A stretch of 63,081 nucleotides of DNA from an uncultured Terriglobales bacterium (GTDB taxonomy: Bacteria > Acidobacteriota > Terriglobia > Terriglobales > Acidobacteriaceae), in the NCBI GenBank assembly GCA_955652395.1, contig CATPBJ010000028.1, forward strand, positions 1-63,081, in the 5' to 3' direction. Under the pieces are notes generated by a model that had not been told where the DNA came from, searched no databases, and was given only the letters and a program-made list of their open reading frames with translations. The position numbers and the translations under genes were made by a program. Of this stretch, positions 16,780 through 27,900 are shown one piece after another. Every line of letters begins with the position of its first letter. Within the stretch, counting starts at the first letter, position 1.

Positions 16780-17538
16780 CTAGTTTATGCGCAGGACCTG
16801 CATCGTGATGTTGTCCGGGCCGCCACGCTTTTTTACGGTATCAACCAGAGTGTCGCAAATTTCGGCCGCGGTTTTGCCGGCGACTGCGATTTGAATCTCA
16901 TCTTCGGTGAGCAGACCCCACAGACCATCGGTGCACAGGACCAGCACATCTTCTGACTGCAGGGAAACCGGTTGTGCGGGAGAATCAGGAGTGATGTTGT
17001 TCCCCGCTCCCAGCGCGGCGGTGAGGATATGACGCTGGGGATGAGATTCGGCCTCGTCAGCGCGGAGTACACCGTTTTCGACTAACCGGCTGACGTAGGA
17101 GTGATCGTGCGTAAGGCGTGAGATGGAAGAACCGCGAACCAGGTAAAGCCGGCTGTCGCCAACGTGGGCGAAATAGAGCAGATGGTCGAGCAGGGCCATC
17201 GCAGTGCAGGTCGTTCCCATACCCTGCAGATCAGGATACTTCTCGGCATATTCCTGGATGCGACGGTGGGCAGCCTGGAAGCCCTGCAGAAGCCAGGTGC
17301 GCGGATCCCCGGCGCTGGTGTTCGCATAGATGTTTTCGATGACCTCAACCGCGATGCGGCTGGCTTCTTGACCTCCTTCGTAACCGCCCATACCATCGGC
17401 CACAATTGCCAGTCGGCCCTTTATCGGGAACTGCGGGTCGGCGGCCGGTTCCCAGTAGGAATAGCGGTCTTCATTGTTTTCTCGCTGGCAGCCGACATCG
17501 CTCAGGCTCGCCAGCTCAACTCCTGGCCGAACTTTCAT
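16780..17538 (-). CDS. PP2C-type serine/threonine phosphatase
   Basis: The 252-residue protein is a stand-alone PPM/PP2C phosphatase like Stp/PrpC. The motifs are in order: SDVGCQRENNEDRYSYW (metal-binding Asp/Glu), RLAIVADGMGGYEGGQEAS, GMGTTCTAMALL, FAHVGDSRLYLVRG, RLTHDHSYVSRLVENG, DVLVLCTDGLWGLL and KKRGGPDNITMQVL. All metal-coordinating Asp residues are present. It would reverse Hanks-type kinase phosphorylation in the cytoplasm, though no kinase is adjacent. AAGGAG before the ATG at 17538 decides the start; a longer frame from 17604 lacks one. Confidence 0.93.
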   Translation of the reverse strand: MKVRPGVELASLSDVGCQRENNEDRYSYWEPAADPQFPIKGRLAIVADGMGGYEGGQEASRIAVEVIENIYANTSAGDPRTWLLQGFQAAHRRIQEYAEKYPDLQGMGTTCTAMALLDHLLYFAHVGDSRLYLVRGSSISRLTHDHSYVSRLVENGVLRADEAESHPQRHILTAALGAGNNITPDSPAQPVSLQSEDVLVLCTDGLWGLLTEDEIQIAVAGKTAAEICDTLVDTVKKRGGPDNITMQVLRIN

Positions 17539-17737
17539 TCCACTCCTTTGACTACGCGAATACCCTAGCGGAATTTGGATTATACCGGACAAGTTGCGAA
17601 TCAATACGACATTGGCCTGATGTTCGGTTATCGGAACCGAAAGCAGAGCCTCCGCCCGCGATTATGAATATTCACCCACGCTGTCCTACAATGCTTCCGG
17701 CGGCGACCGCGATCGAGAGCCAAGACCGTAAAGCGAA

Positions 17738-19270
17738 ATGGCCACAGTAGCGACAGTGAATGGGCAAGAGGAGCACGAACAGATCGGCAAGGCTGCCGGT
17801 CCGTGCGTGATGGTGCTTTTCGGAGCTTCGGGTGACTTGACCAAGCGCAAGCTGGTTCCTGCCCTTTATAACCTGGTCAAAGCCAATCTCCTTCCGAAGA
17901 CTTTTGCCGTGGTAGGCGTGGCGTTCGACGATTTGACCCGTGAGCAATTTCGCGACCAGGTCACCAGCTTCCTGCAAGCCGGGGACCGGAGCACCGAAGA
18001 CTTTCAATGGTTCACCCAGCGGCTGTACTACCAACGCGGAGAATTCGGCGATCCGGCCACGTATTCAACTCTGGCAACACAACTCGCGGGCGTAGACCGT
18101 GACCACGGCACCCAGGCCAACTATCTATTTTACCTGGCCACCGCGCCCAAGTTCTTTGCCCCAATTGTGCAGCAACTGGGCAAAGCGGGACTGTCCGACC
18201 AGAAAGCGGGATGCTGGCGGCGAGTGGTCATTGAAAAGCCGTTCGGCCATGATCTCGACTCGGCGAAGGCCTTGAACCGGGACATCAAAGCGGTGTTGGC
18301 GGAAAACCAGATTTACCGCATCGATCACTACCTGGGCAAAGAGACGGTGCAAAATATCATGGTGTTTCGCTTCGATAACGCCATCTTCGAGCCCATCTGG
18401 AACCGCCGCTACATCGACCATGTGCAAATCACGAACGCGGAAACAGTCGGTGTGGAGCTGCGCGGTGGATACTTTGACAGCGCGGGTACGTTGCGCGATA
18501 TGGTCCCCAACCACATCATGCAACTGCTGAGCTTGACCGCCATGGAGCCGCCGGTGTCATTTCAGGCCGATGCGGTCCGCAACGAGCAGGCGAAGATTTT
18601 GCGTGCGGTACAGCCGCTGGATTCGGAAGATGTGCTCCATTCGAGCGTGCGCGGGCAATATGGCGAAGGGGTGATCGGAGGCGGGCGAGTCCACGCGTAC
18701 CGCTCCGAACCTGGCGTGGCTCCGGAATCGAAAACCGAGACTTTTCTGGCGCTGAAGCTGAACATCGACAACTGGCGATGGGCAGGGGTGCCTTTCTATA
18801 TCCGCACGGGCAAACGCCTGGCGCAGCGTCACACCGAAATCACGATCCAGTTCAAGCGCACTCCATTCGAAATTTTCCGCAACTCTCCGGTCCACAATCA
18901 CAGCAACCAACTGATCATGCAGATACAGCCCGTGGAAGGGATATCGCTCAGCTTCGGGGCCAAGATTCCCGGCCCGGTGTTGCGGGTGGGATCGGTGGAC
19001 ATGAGCTTTGAGTACAGCAAATACTTTGGCGCGGACGCATACACCGGGTATGAGGTTCTGATCTATGAGTGCATGATCGGAGACGCAACTCTCTTCCAGC
19101 GCGCCGACATGGTGGAGGCGGGCTGGAGCATCGTGGACCCGATTCTGGACGTATGGCAGGCTCTCCCCCCGCGCAGATTTCCCAACTATCCCTCGGGCAC
19201 ATGGGGACCGGCGGAATCCGACGAATTGCTGGCCCGCGACGGCCGGCAGTGGAGGAAAATCGAACCATGA
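17738..19270 (+). CDS. zwf: glucose-6-phosphate 1-dehydrogenase, copy 1
   Basis: Zwf oxidises glucose 6-phosphate with NADP in the first step of the oxidative pentose phosphate pathway. The 510-residue protein carries [20 protein letters not shown] (dinucleotide-binding), [17 protein letters not shown], the active-site [16 protein letters not shown], and the C-terminal half with [10 protein letters not shown]. Length is normal. No clear ribosome binding site precedes the ATG. It overlaps glk by four bases, so glucose phosphorylation and oxidation are co-expressed. A second, closely similar copy is at 39556-41091; this one ends WRKIEP, the other WRNFEQ. Confidence 0.96.
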   Translation: MATVATVNGQEEHEQIGKAAGPCVMVLFGASGDLTKRKLVPALYNLVKANLLPKTFAVVGVAFDDLTREQFRDQVTSFLQAGDRSTEDFQWFTQRLYYQRGEFGDPATYSTLATQLAGVDRDHGTQANYLFYLATAPKFFAPIVQQLGKAGLSDQKAGCWRRVVIEKPFGHDLDSAKALNRDIKAVLAENQIYRIDHYLGKETVQNIMVFRFDNAIFEPIWNRRYIDHVQITNAETVGVELRGGYFDSAGTLRDMVPNHIMQLLSLTAMEPPVSFQADAVRNEQAKILRAVQPLDSEDVLHSSVRGQYGEGVIGGGRVHAYRSEPGVAPESKTETFLALKLNIDNWRWAGVPFYIRTGKRLAQRHTEITIQFKRTPFEIFRNSPVHNHSNQLIMQIQPVEGISLSFGAKIPGPVLRVGSVDMSFEYSKYFGADAYTGYEVLIYECMIGDATLFQRADMVEAGWSIVDPILDVWQALPPRRFPNYPSGTWGPAESDELLARDGRQWRKIEP

Positions 19271-20277
19271 TTCTCGCAGGCGACATTGGCGGAACCCGCA
19301 CTCGACTGGCCGCCTTTGAAACTGAAGGCAGCAAGCTGAAATGTGTGGTCGAAAAGACATACCCGAGCCAGGAGCACGGTGGCCTGGCGGAGATTGTCGC
19401 CGACTTTATCAAGACGGAAGGCATTCCGGTACACAGCGCGTGTTTCGGCGTGGCGGGCCCGGTGCGCGGCGGACGCAGCAAGATTTCGAATCTTCCCTGG
19501 ACCATTGATTCGCGCGAACTGGCGGCGCAACTCAAGCTGGCCTCCGTTGGGCTGATCAATGATCTCGAGGCTTATGCCTACGGGGTGGATGCGCTGGAAT
19601 CGAAAGATCTGGTGACGCTGCGGACGGGCTCGGACGATGTGGAAGGAAATCGCGCGGTGATCTCGGCGCGAACCGGCCTGGGTGTCGCCGGCCTCTTTTG
19701 GGATGGATTTCGGCATCATCCCTTTGCCTGTGAAGGCGGCCATACGGATTTTGCGCCCAGGAACGATCTGGAAATCGAACTGTTCCGTTACATTCTGAAA
19801 AAATATGGCCACGTGAGCAGCGAGCGCGTGCTTTCCGGGCCCGGGATTAAGAATATTTACGACTTTCTTCGCGACACCAAGAAGGCTGAGGAACCGGCGT
19901 GGTTGAAAGAGCGGATGGACAAGGCGCACGACGCTCCGGCTCTGATTTCGCAGATGGCCCAGGAAAACAAGGCCTCTATTTGCGAACGAACGTTGTCTAT
20001 TTTCGTGAGCCTGTATGGGGCCAAGACCGGGGACTGCGCGCTGACTTTCATGTCCACGGGAGGAATTTTCATTTGCGGCATTATTGCCGCGAAAAATCTG
20101 GCAAAGATGCAGGACCCGGCGTTTATGGAATCGTTCCTGAGTAAAGGGCGCCTGCGAGGATTGCTTGAAGACATGCCGGTTAAAGTCGTTCTGAATGACG
20201 ATTGCGGAATCATGGGTGCCGCCCGCTACACGCTTATTCAGAAGGCGTTTTCGAAGGCGAAGAGCGGGCCGGCGTGA
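19267..20277 (+). CDS. glk: glucokinase, divergent
   Basis: This is a 336-residue ATP-dependent glucokinase of the bacterial Glk family (DUF-free, not ROK). Motifs are the N-terminal [16 protein letters not shown], the catalytic Asp in [35 protein letters not shown] and [19 protein letters not shown]. The motif normally GTGLG reads RTGLG here (about residue 140), so a conserved glycine is an arginine; the later glycine-rich GGVFIAGGI-type strand reads GGIFICGII. Both are next to the nucleotide or sugar site. The start overlaps the zwf stop (ATGA). The enzyme may be altered in activity. Confidence 0.88.
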   Translation: MILAGDIGGTRTRLAAFETEGSKLKCVVEKTYPSQEHGGLAEIVADFIKTEGIPVHSACFGVAGPVRGGRSKISNLPWTIDSRELAAQLKLASVGLINDLEAYAYGVDALESKDLVTLRTGSDDVEGNRAVISARTGLGVAGLFWDGFRHHPFACEGGHTDFAPRNDLEIELFRYILKKYGHVSSERVLSGPGIKNIYDFLRDTKKAEEPAWLKERMDKAHDAPALISQMAQENKASICERTLSIFVSLYGAKTGDCALTFMSTGGIFICGIIAAKNLAKMQDPAFMESFLSKGRLRGLLEDMPVKVVLNDDCGIMGAARYTLIQKAFSKAKSGPA

Positions 20278-20319
20278 GGAAACGCTTCTAGCTTGTCGCT
20301 CCTAGCATCTGGCCACCGG

Positions 20320-21945
20320 CTAGACAGATCCCTGGAGCAATTGTGAAATGCCGTCCAAGGGAATGCGAACCCAGGACGGTCGGTTGTTGAGTTCATATCC
20401 AAGCTCATAGACAGCCTTGTCCAGGAGATACAGGTCGAGCAGGAGTGTCAGCTCTTCCCTTCTCTTCGGGATGAAGATTGAATTTCCCGAAACTTCCAGA
20501 TACGTTTTCAGAAAGGTGGCTGAGACCCACCTTTGCCAGTATTGGGCCCAGTTTCCCAGGGCCGGTAGTTCTTCCGGCGGCGATCGGTCGGCCTGCCCCT
20601 GCTGGAGCAGCGGTGCATACGCGGCATAGTGAAACGAGCGCAGCATGCCGGCAACATCCTGCAGCGGCGAGTGTTTCTTGCGCCGTTCTTCGAGAGGGCG
20701 CGCGGGCTCGCCTTCGAAATCGATGATGACAAAGTCACTGCCCGTGAAAAGGACCTGGCCGAGATGATAGTCGCCGTGGATGCGGATCACCATGGCCGAA
20801 CTCTTCATCCCCGCGAGGAGTTGAATGCGGCGGCAAGCAATTTCTTCAAGTTTAAGAACCTTGTCTGCCTCCTGCCGAGTGTGGTCCGGCATTTCATCTT
20901 TGAGGCGGCGGAGCAGGCCGAAGTTGAAGGTCAAGAGTTGGACGGCAGAGGCCGCGAAGGCTTGGCGATCCGATTTGGAGAATTGTTGCGGAGCGAACTC
21001 AGGGTCCGCCGGAGCGGACGCAAGGGCCACGTGAAGTTCCGCGGTCCTTCGGCCGAGTAGTGCGGCCGCATCGAGATAGGTGCCGATTCGTCGCGTAGCC
21101 TCGTCCGGTGTCGCTTGGCCGCACAGGGCCAGGAGCGACGCATGAGGTATTCCGTTGGCGCCGAGGCTACCCAACTGTCGCGTCTTCGCGTAGTATTCCG
21201 CGAGAGCTTTCACCGTGAATTGCCAGGCATCGCCTTGATTCGCGACGTAGCCCTGCAGCATGCCCAGCGCCGTGGTGGTTCTCTCTTCGTTCAGATATTC
21301 GAGGTACCCCGCCAGCGGCGGTACATTTCGAAACGATGTCTTTTTAGTCAGAAAAGAGCCGATCTCCAAATCGGGGTTTAAACCCTCCTCCAGGCGGCGA
21401 AATATTTTTAGCACCAGACATCTTTCGTAGATCACCGAGCTGTTGCTTTGCTCTGCGTTCATTGCTGATGGCGTCAGCGGCCCTTGCGTAGGCTGCCAGA
21501 TGGACTGCAACGCGGGGGTGGAAACTGCTCGAACTTGTCCCCTGCTTCCGCGCAAGGACACCCCTTGTGCCATTGCCTCGAGAAGGCGGGCGAGAAATTG
21601 CTCGTCGGTCAAGGCGTCCTTGAGGACGATCTCTTCAGGGAAGCTTCCCGCTCGAACTCTCAGCAACGAGGAGATGCTGGACTGCGCGGGTTCGTGCGGG
21701 GCCCGCACGAGGGGGATGTGGTAGGTCTCGGCAGGTCCGCTGGCGTACTTGACCTGGGCAAGGATGAGATAGGAGCAGAGGGTGTCGGAGTAAAAAGGAA
21801 CCAGGTCCGAGACTTCGACCGAGCGAATCGTGCGCGCCTTGCCGCCAAACCAGCGTTGCTTTCCCAGAAATTGCGGCAGGGCTGAGGGAAGGCCGCTCTT
21901 CAGAGCCGCGAGAAATGAGTCTTCCGGAGATGAACTGGTTGGCAT
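20320..21945 (-). CDS. mak: maltokinase
   Basis: The 541-residue protein is the maltokinase (Pep2) type that makes maltose 1-phosphate for GlgE. The N-terminal cap domain starts LPQFLGKQRWFGGKARTI. The aminoglycoside-kinase-like core has RIHGDYHLGQVLFTGSDFVI followed by IDFEGEPARPLEERRKKHSP, which give the catalytic Asp and metal-binding DFE. It closes the treY-to-mak gene run, 24 bases after the channel-like gene. TreS, the upstream partner that is fused to maltokinase in some bacteria, is a separate gene here. Together TreS, Mak and GlgE convert trehalose to alpha-glucan. Confidence 0.92.
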   Translation of the reverse strand: MPTSSSPEDSFLAALKSGLPSALPQFLGKQRWFGGKARTIRSVEVSDLVPFYSDTLCSYLILAQVKYASGPAETYHIPLVRAPHEPAQSSISSLLRVRAGSFPEEIVLKDALTDEQFLARLLEAMAQGVSLRGSRGQVRAVSTPALQSIWQPTQGPLTPSAMNAEQSNSSVIYERCLVLKIFRRLEEGLNPDLEIGSFLTKKTSFRNVPPLAGYLEYLNEERTTTALGMLQGYVANQGDAWQFTVKALAEYYAKTRQLGSLGANGIPHASLLALCGQATPDEATRRIGTYLDAAALLGRRTAELHVALASAPADPEFAPQQFSKSDRQAFAASAVQLLTFNFGLLRRLKDEMPDHTRQEADKVLKLEEIACRRIQLLAGMKSSAMVIRIHGDYHLGQVLFTGSDFVIIDFEGEPARPLEERRKKHSPLQDVAGMLRSFHYAAYAPLLQQGQADRSPPEELPALGNWAQYWQRWVSATFLKTYLEVSGNSIFIPKRREELTLLLDLYLLDKAVYELGYELNNRPSWVRIPLDGISQLLQGSV

Positions 21946-21969
21946 GACAACCGCGAGGCCCTCGTCGCC

Positions 21970-22680
21970 CTAAAGTGGTGAAAGCTCGTCCTCCCGCTCT
22001 TGTCCTTCCTTTTTTTCGGGAGCGAAGCGGGCCTCCAGAAATCTTCTAGCTAGGTCCTGGCCGCCCAGACCAAAGGCAATGGCCAGGCCCAGCATCACTG
22101 CTCCCAGCACAATGGCAAAAGCCAAGAGCATGGTGGAGTCGGCAAGACCGAGTTCCTCGAAGACTGCCGACGCAGTAAAGACGGTGATGAGAACCCGGGC
22201 CGCGGAGCTGAGGAGACGAGGCGAGGGCATGTTGGTGTTGACTGCCCAGAGCAGAGCCGCGCGCGAGAAAAAGCTGGCGGCGAGCAGGCCGATGAAGAGG
22301 AAGATCAGGGCTACCAACAGACGCGGCAGGAAAACGAAGAAGCGGGTCACGTATTCCTGCATGCCCAGAATGCCGAGCGCGCTCACTCCCACGAGGATGA
22401 ACCCGAGCCAGGCGGTCCAGAAGGCGAAGCGGCTGACCAGTTCCGTCGAAGACGGCAGCGCGGCCTTGTTGAGCAACTGGGTGGCTCCGGCGCCCTCGGA
22501 AAGCTTGTCGAACTTGATGAGGCGCAGAAAACTCCGCAGAATCCACTTGACGACGTATGCGATCACCCAGCCTACGAGCACGACGATCAGCATGACCATG
22601 AGGCGAGGCAGGAAGCGCGCGAATTCGCGGACTAATTCCTGCGTGGCCTGAGTCAATTCATTCACAATCATTTCCCGCAT
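21970..22680 (-). CDS. MscS-like conserved TM helix protein
   Basis: This 236-residue membrane protein has four or five hydrophobic helices (about residues 24-48, 84-108, 116-140, 155-175 and 185-208). The pattern WVIAYVVKWILRSFLRLIKFDKLSE is typical of conserved TM helix repeats of small-conductance mechanosensitive channel relatives. AFGLGGQDLARRFLEARF near the end resembles the MscS pore-helix glycine pattern. The large cytoplasmic MscS domain is missing. GAGGT before the ATG supports the start. It lies inside the trehalose/GlgE run, eight bases after the glycosyltransferase gene. A link to osmotic release is inferred only. Confidence 0.75.
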   Translation of the reverse strand: MREMIVNELTQATQELVREFARFLPRLMVMLIVVLVGWVIAYVVKWILRSFLRLIKFDKLSEGAGATQLLNKAALPSSTELVSRFAFWTAWLGFILVGVSALGILGMQEYVTRFFVFLPRLLVALIFLFIGLLAASFFSRAALLWAVNTNMPSPRLLSSAARVLITVFTASAVFEELGLADSTMLLAFAIVLGAVMLGLAIAFGLGGQDLARRFLEARFAPEKKEGQEREDELSPL

Positions 22681-22687
22681 TTTGACC

Positions 22688-23956
22688 TCACTTCCTTCCG
22701 TTCCACTGTTCCACCAGGGACGGCTTCAAACGTTCGCAGGTCAGGCAAAAGTCTTCAACCTTCTGCTCCATTTGTTCTCCCGACGCTTCACGGTTTTCGA
22801 CCAGAAAGGTAAATGCCCTACCGCGATAAAGAGGCGCCAGAGCCTGCACCACGTGGTCTCGGCTGATGACGGCCTTGTGATACGAAGCGGCAAATTCATA
22901 GACGGTGCGGGCCCAGAGGTCATCTCCGTACAGAAAATCACCTTCGTCGAGAGCGGAGATTCTTTGCAGCTCGCTGAGCGTGGGTGGCGAAAGAATCGAT
23001 TTGAGCACGGGTTCCAGCTCGGCCACTCCGGAGCGGAACATGCCAAAAAGACGTTTTCGGTTTATTCGCAGCGGTTCGAGCGTTACTTCTTGCCCTGCGC
23101 CCAAAGTGGGGACGGGCTGCGAATCATTTTTCGTACTCCAGAGGGAGAAGTTAGGTTCGAGCGACCAGAACAGGGCACCCACGGTCTGACGCATGGCAGC
23201 GACCAGGTCGGCAGCGCGGGCGTCCACATGAGGTTTGACGCCGAGAAAGGATTGCGCCAGGCGGAAGCCTCCGGTGATGGCAGAAATAGTCAATGCGATT
23301 TCCGTGCCGGTGTGGCCGACTTCGTGAGTCCAGATTTCCTGGGCGAGGAAATGGCTGGCCAGCTGCCCGGAGAAGGAAAATTCCGCCGCGTATGGCTCCC
23401 GGACCTGCTTGCCGTAAAAGGCGCGCGTCATGGGATAGACCAGGTTGCGCATTAACAAACCGTCAAATTTGTGGCGGCGGTAAAGCGGGGTGACAAAATC
23501 AAAGTTGCCCTGGTAGACGGGACGCAGCAACCGCTCGATCCACTCAGGCGCAATCGTGGTGGATTCGGGCGAGACCACGGCACAAGCGGAAACGCGCAGG
23601 AGTTCTGCCGAAGCCAGAATGGTGCGCAGCGCCGTGCCCGTCGCCGGACCTCCGGCATATTCCGCGCTGATGCTGTGCAGCGTGCGCAAGGCGTTCAGGT
23701 CGGTCGAATGCTGAAGGTCGCTGATGGAGGCTCCCCGGACCAGGTCAGAGGTCTGATCCCGCGAGCCACCATCCGCATTCACGATTACAGCGCGCTCCCG
23801 GGGGAAGTACTTGAGCAGGCCGGCACGGATAGTCTGCACCACCTGACCAACGGTGGCGGCATTGTTGTAGGTGGGCACACCTACAAGAACGTCCGCCTCA
23901 CCGACGTTGATCAACTGGCGAAGAAACTCATCCGTAAGAATGCTTTCCTCGGCCAA
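22688..23956 (-). CDS. glycosyltransferase, family 2-like (GT-A)
   Basis: The 422-residue protein has a GT-A nucleotide-sugar fold: ADVLVGVPTYNNAATVGQVV near the start, AVIVNADGGSRDQTSDLVRG in the second strand, and CAVVSPESTTIAPEW in place of a DxD-containing strand. YPMTRAFYGKQVREPYAAEF resembles the glucosyl-3-phosphoglycerate/mannosylglycerate synthase group, so a product such as a glycosyl glycerate is possible. The start is TTG at 23956, with GGAGG six bases upstream. It sits between treS and the channel-like gene. The acceptor cannot be named from sequence. Confidence 0.78.
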   Translation of the reverse strand: MAEESILTDEFLRQLINVGEADVLVGVPTYNNAATVGQVVQTIRAGLLKYFPRERAVIVNADGGSRDQTSDLVRGASISDLQHSTDLNALRTLHSISAEYAGGPATGTALRTILASAELLRVSACAVVSPESTTIAPEWIERLLRPVYQGNFDFVTPLYRRHKFDGLLMRNLVYPMTRAFYGKQVREPYAAEFSFSGQLASHFLAQEIWTHEVGHTGTEIALTISAITGGFRLAQSFLGVKPHVDARAADLVAAMRQTVGALFWSLEPNFSLWSTKNDSQPVPTLGAGQEVTLEPLRINRKRLFGMFRSGVAELEPVLKSILSPPTLSELQRISALDEGDFLYGDDLWARTVYEFAASYHKAVISRDHVVQALAPLYRGRAFTFLVENREASGEQMEQKVEDFCLTCERLKPSLVEQWNGRK

Positions 23957-23996
23957 ATCCTGCCTCCGTTACACTTCCCTGCCTCTTCCGCGCGGT

Positions 23997-25667
23997 TCAG
24001 ATCCGTCGCAGCCGAAACCAATAAAATTGGTATGGGCCCAGAGTCAGCAGATAGGGCAAATCCCCGACCCGGGGAAAAATGTTTCTTCCGAACATCTCGA
24101 TCAGGATATTCCCTTTGAAGCGGCGCAGATCGAGTTCCACGGCCTGGGCCGTGCTGGAAAGATTGTTCACCACCAGAATGGACTCTTTGTCCAATTGCCG
24201 CACGTAGGCCAGAATCCTGTGGTTCGCAGGATAGAGAAACTCGATCGAGCCCCGGCCTAGCACTGGATTGGCCTTGCGCACCTTGATGATCCGCTTCATC
24301 CAGCAAAGCAGCGAGTGATCAAAACGCTTCTGCGACTCGACATTCACTGCCTGATAGCCGTAAACGGGATTGAGTACCAGCGGAGAATAGAGGCTTTCCG
24401 GATCGGCGGTGGAAAATCCGGCATTCCAGCCACCCTGCCACTGCATGGGAGTCCGCACACCATTGCGATCGCCCAGATAGATGTTGTCGCCCATGCCGAT
24501 TTCATCCCCGTAATAGATGATCGGAGTGCCGGGAAACGACATCAGCATTCCATTCATCAACTCGATGCGCCGGCGATCGTTGTCCAGCAGGGGCGCGAGG
24601 CGACGGCGGATGCCGACGTTAATACGCATGTGCTTGTCGCGGGCATACTGGTCGTACATGTAGTCGCGCTCGATGTCGGTGACCATCTCGAGAGTGAGTT
24701 CATCGTGATTGCGCAGGAACAGCGTCCACTGGCAGGACGGGGGAATCTGAGGGGTCTGCTTCAGGATTTCGGTGATGGGCTTGCGATCTTCCAGCTTCAG
24801 ACCCATGAACATTCTGGGCATCAGTGGAAAATGAAATGCCATGTGAAATTCGTCGCCGTCACCGAAGTACGCACGCAAATCGGCCGGCCACTGGTTGGCT
24901 TCGGCCAGCAGCATCTTTCCGGGATAGTGCTGGTCCAGTTTGGCGCGCAGTTCTTTGAGGACGGCGTGGGTCTCAGGCAGGTTCTCACATGATGTGCCCT
25001 CGCGCTCGACCAGGTAAGGCACGGCATCCAGGCGGAACCCGTCGACTCCCATCTCCAGCCAGAGCTTCATTACCTTCCACATCTCTTCGCGGACGTCCGG
25101 ATTGTCGTAATTAAGATCCGGCTGATGACTGAAAAAGCGGTGCCAGTAATATGCCTTGGAAACCGGGTCCCAGGCCCAGTTGGATAATTCCGTATCCACG
25201 AAAATGATGCGGACACCCTGATACCTGGTGTCGGTGTCGCTCCAGACATACCAATCGCGCTTGGGATTATCCCTCGACTTGCGAGACTCCAGAAACCACG
25301 GGTGCTGGTCGGAGGTGTGGTTCAAAACCAGTTCCACGATGACGCGTATCCCGCGCTCGTGGGCGGCCTGCAGAAACCCCTTGAAGTCTTCGAGATTGCC
25401 GTAACTGGCATGGACCGATGTGTAGTCGGCGATGTCGTAACCGTCGTCGCGCAGGGGTGACGGAAAGAATGGCATCAACCAGACGGCGTTCACGCCCAAA
25501 TCCTGCAGATAGTCAAGCCTCTGTGCCAGGCCGCGGAAATCGCCGATGCCGTCACCATTGGTATCGAAAAACGTACGCACGTGGACCTGGTAGATGATGG
25601 CGTCTTTGTACCAGAGCTGGTCATGAGATATGGGCAAAGCTTTTCTCTCCTGCACTTCACTTCTCAT
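23997..25667 (-). CDS. treS: trehalose synthase (maltose alpha-D-glucosyltransferase)
   Basis: TreS interconverts trehalose and maltose. The 556-residue GH13 protein begins in the barrel with [20 protein letters not shown]. It has [17 protein letters not shown], the nucleophile Asp in [13 protein letters not shown], the general acid Glu in [13 protein letters not shown], and [13 protein letters not shown] with the third acidic residue. The ATG at 25667 overlaps the glgE stop (ATGA); a start 36 codons earlier would lie in glgE and is rejected. It lacks the fused maltokinase, which is encoded by mak at the end of the run. Confidence 0.95.
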   Translation of the reverse strand: MRSEVQERKALPISHDQLWYKDAIIYQVHVRTFFDTNGDGIGDFRGLAQRLDYLQDLGVNAVWLMPFFPSPLRDDGYDIADYTSVHASYGNLEDFKGFLQAAHERGIRVIVELVLNHTSDQHPWFLESRKSRDNPKRDWYVWSDTDTRYQGVRIIFVDTELSNWAWDPVSKAYYWHRFFSHQPDLNYDNPDVREEMWKVMKLWLEMGVDGFRLDAVPYLVEREGTSCENLPETHAVLKELRAKLDQHYPGKMLLAEANQWPADLRAYFGDGDEFHMAFHFPLMPRMFMGLKLEDRKPITEILKQTPQIPPSCQWTLFLRNHDELTLEMVTDIERDYMYDQYARDKHMRINVGIRRRLAPLLDNDRRRIELMNGMLMSFPGTPIIYYGDEIGMGDNIYLGDRNGVRTPMQWQGGWNAGFSTADPESLYSPLVLNPVYGYQAVNVESQKRFDHSLLCWMKRIIKVRKANPVLGRGSIEFLYPANHRILAYVRQLDKESILVVNNLSSTAQAVELDLRRFKGNILIEMFGRNIFPRVGDLPYLLTLGPYQFYWFRLRRI

Positions 25668-27724
25668 GCAAAGTAATCGACGCCGTTTTCGGTACGCACA
25701 CGCCGCCGGATGCAAAAGATGTGGGCGGGCAAGCGCTGGGGGTTGAGTTCGACATAATTTCGCGGACCGCGCCATACATACTTGGCATCGGTCAACAAAT
25801 CGTGCACTTGATAGGGCTGGCGCGGATCGAGGTGGAACACGTCCAGCGGAAGATCCACCATGCCGGACTGAGTGCGATACGGATCCAGGTTCACGACCGC
25901 GACGATAATATTTAGAAGGTCGTCGCTGGTCTTGCTGTAAGCGATAATTTGCTCGTTGTCCACCGGGTGAAAACGCAGGTTTAGGTCACCGTGCAATGCC
26001 GGGTTCGCGCGGCGTATCTGGTTCACTTTTGTAATCAAGCCGGCCAGGCTACTGGGATTGTCCAGAACCCAGTTGCGAATCTGGTACTTCTCCGAGTCGA
26101 GGTATTCTTCACTTCCCGAACGCACTGGCCGATTTTCACCCAACTCGAAAGCGGGACCGTAAATCCCATAGTTCGCGCCCAGCGTCGCAGCCAGCGCCAG
26201 CCGGATCATGAAGGCGGGGCGTCCCCCTTGTTGCATAAATTCCGTGAGAATATCAGGAGTATTGGGCCATAGATTCGCACGAAAATATTCATTTACATCT
26301 GCTTGCGTTATTTCCTTAAAGTATTCGGTGAGCTCCAATTTCGTGTTCCGCCAGGCGAAGTAGGTGTAGGACTGGGTGAATCCCAGCTTGGCCAACTCGT
26401 ACATGACTTTCGGGCGAGTAAAAGCTTCCGCCAGAAACAGGACGTCAGGATAACGGCTCTTTATGTCGATGATCAGCCACTCCCAGAAATCGAATGGCTT
26501 GGTGTGGGGATTATCGACTCGAAAAATGCGAATGCCTTGCTCAATCCAGTAGAACACTACGCTTCTTAGTTCTTCCCAGAGCTCCCGGCTCTTTTCGCTC
26601 TCGAAATCGAAAGGATAAATGTCCTGATACTTCTTCGGCGGGTTCTCAGCGTACTGCACGGTGCCATCGGGACGGATGTGGAACCATTCCTTGTGTTCTT
26701 CAACGTAGGGATGGTCGGGCGCGCATTGGTAGGCCAGGTCGAGAGCTACTTCGAGCCCTAGTTGCTTTGCACGCGACAGGAGCCGCTTGAAATCTTCAAG
26801 TGTCCCCAACTTGGGATCGATGGCTTTGTGGCCGCCTTCCTCGGCGCCGATCGCCCAGGGACTGCCTACATCCTCTGGCGAGGCCTTCTCATCGTTGTTC
26901 CTTCCTTTACGATTCACCCGGCCGATGGGGTGAATAGGAGGAAGATAGAGAACGTCGAAGCCCATGCCGGCAACGTAATCCAGCCTCGTGATGCTGTCCT
27001 GGAGAGTTCCGTGCCGTCCGGGTTGAGGAGAAGAGGAACGCGGGAACATCTCATACCAGGCGCTGAAGCGAGCCTTCTCGCGATCAACGATAATTACCAG
27101 TTCCCGGCCGTATGTAGTTGCCCGGCGGCGATCCGCATTCCGGATCATCAGAGCCTCCAGCTCCGGGCTGGACGATTTCTCGACGGCCTTGGGTATGTTC
27201 GTTGCAGCCAGTCTCCTTATCTCTTCGGCTGCAGTTTTGAGCAGGGCCTTGTCTTTTCCGCTGGCGCGGGCCGCCGATGCTTCGATTATTTGGATCCCCG
27301 CCAGGATGTCGACCGATATGTCCTGTGCAGCTTGAAACTTTTTTCCCAGATCGCGGCTCCAGGATTGAAAGCGGTCAATCCAGGCCTGCAGGGTGTAGAG
27401 ATGCCGACCCTGAGTCGAGACGGTGAACTCTCCCTGCCAGCGATCAGTGCCATCGGGCTCGGGTTGCATCGGGACTTCGTCCCAATCACTCTGAGCAGCA
27501 GGCCGGTGCCGCAACACTGCGTGCACAGTGTCGTGGCCGTCGGCGAAGATGTCAGCGGTGACTTCTACTCGATCACCGATGATTCGCTTGATGGGAAAAC
27601 GTCCACAATCGACTTGGGGCTGGACATTTTCGATGACAACTCTGCGGGATCGGTCCGGCGCGATGGCGCTGTTTCCTTCGCCCGTCATTCGCGGTACCGA
27701 CCTCCCAGGTTGAGTTCCAGCCAT
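25664..27724 (-). CDS. glgE: alpha-1,4-glucan:maltose-1-phosphate maltosyltransferase
   Basis: GlgE extends alpha-1,4-glucan with maltose units from maltose 1-phosphate. The 686-residue GH13_3 protein has an N-terminal beta domain ([20 protein letters not shown]), a helical insert, then [40 protein letters not shown], the nucleophile in [20 protein letters not shown] and the acid in [18 protein letters not shown]. The start may be 27724 or an ATG 12 codons later; neither has a strong ribosome binding site. It is translationally coupled to treS by an ATGA overlap, and is separated from treZ by 176 bases. Confidence 0.95.
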   Translation of the reverse strand: MAGTQPGRSVPRMTGEGNSAIAPDRSRRVVIENVQPQVDCGRFPIKRIIGDRVEVTADIFADGHDTVHAVLRHRPAAQSDWDEVPMQPEPDGTDRWQGEFTVSTQGRHLYTLQAWIDRFQSWSRDLGKKFQAAQDISVDILAGIQIIEASAARASGKDKALLKTAAEEIRRLAATNIPKAVEKSSSPELEALMIRNADRRRATTYGRELVIIVDREKARFSAWYEMFPRSSSPQPGRHGTLQDSITRLDYVAGMGFDVLYLPPIHPIGRVNRKGRNNDEKASPEDVGSPWAIGAEEGGHKAIDPKLGTLEDFKRLLSRAKQLGLEVALDLAYQCAPDHPYVEEHKEWFHIRPDGTVQYAENPPKKYQDIYPFDFESEKSRELWEELRSVVFYWIEQGIRIFRVDNPHTKPFDFWEWLIIDIKSRYPDVLFLAEAFTRPKVMYELAKLGFTQSYTYFAWRNTKLELTEYFKEITQADVNEYFRANLWPNTPDILTEFMQQGGRPAFMIRLALAATLGANYGIYGPAFELGENRPVRSGSEEYLDSEKYQIRNWVLDNPSSLAGLITKVNQIRRANPALHGDLNLRFHPVDNEQIIAYSKTSDDLLNIIVAVVNLDPYRTQSGMVDLPLDVFHLDPRQPYQVHDLLTDAKYVWRGPRNYVELNPQRLPAHIFCIRRRVRTENGVDYFA

Positions 27725-27900
27725 TGGTCAAAGACAGGCGAGGTGCACCAAGAAACCCCGTTGGCGCGAGAAAACGGTGATATTTGGCCCGTTTTTCAAA
27801 TTTATCACATGCGATGGCGGAGCGTACCCTACCTCCACACTCTTCTGGACCGGGTGAGCCATATGAGATAACGCGCCTGCAATGCCGGGCTCCGGCTGTG

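Noticed and set aside
19069-19266. Upstream extension of glucokinase by 66 residues into zwf
   Set aside because: Glk family proteins begin at the ILAGDIGGT strand, and the ATGA overlap at 19267 gives a natural start.
20278-20319. Possible terminator between glk and mak
   Set aside because: The short CTAGC-containing palindromic pieces do not form a stable stem and no T run follows.
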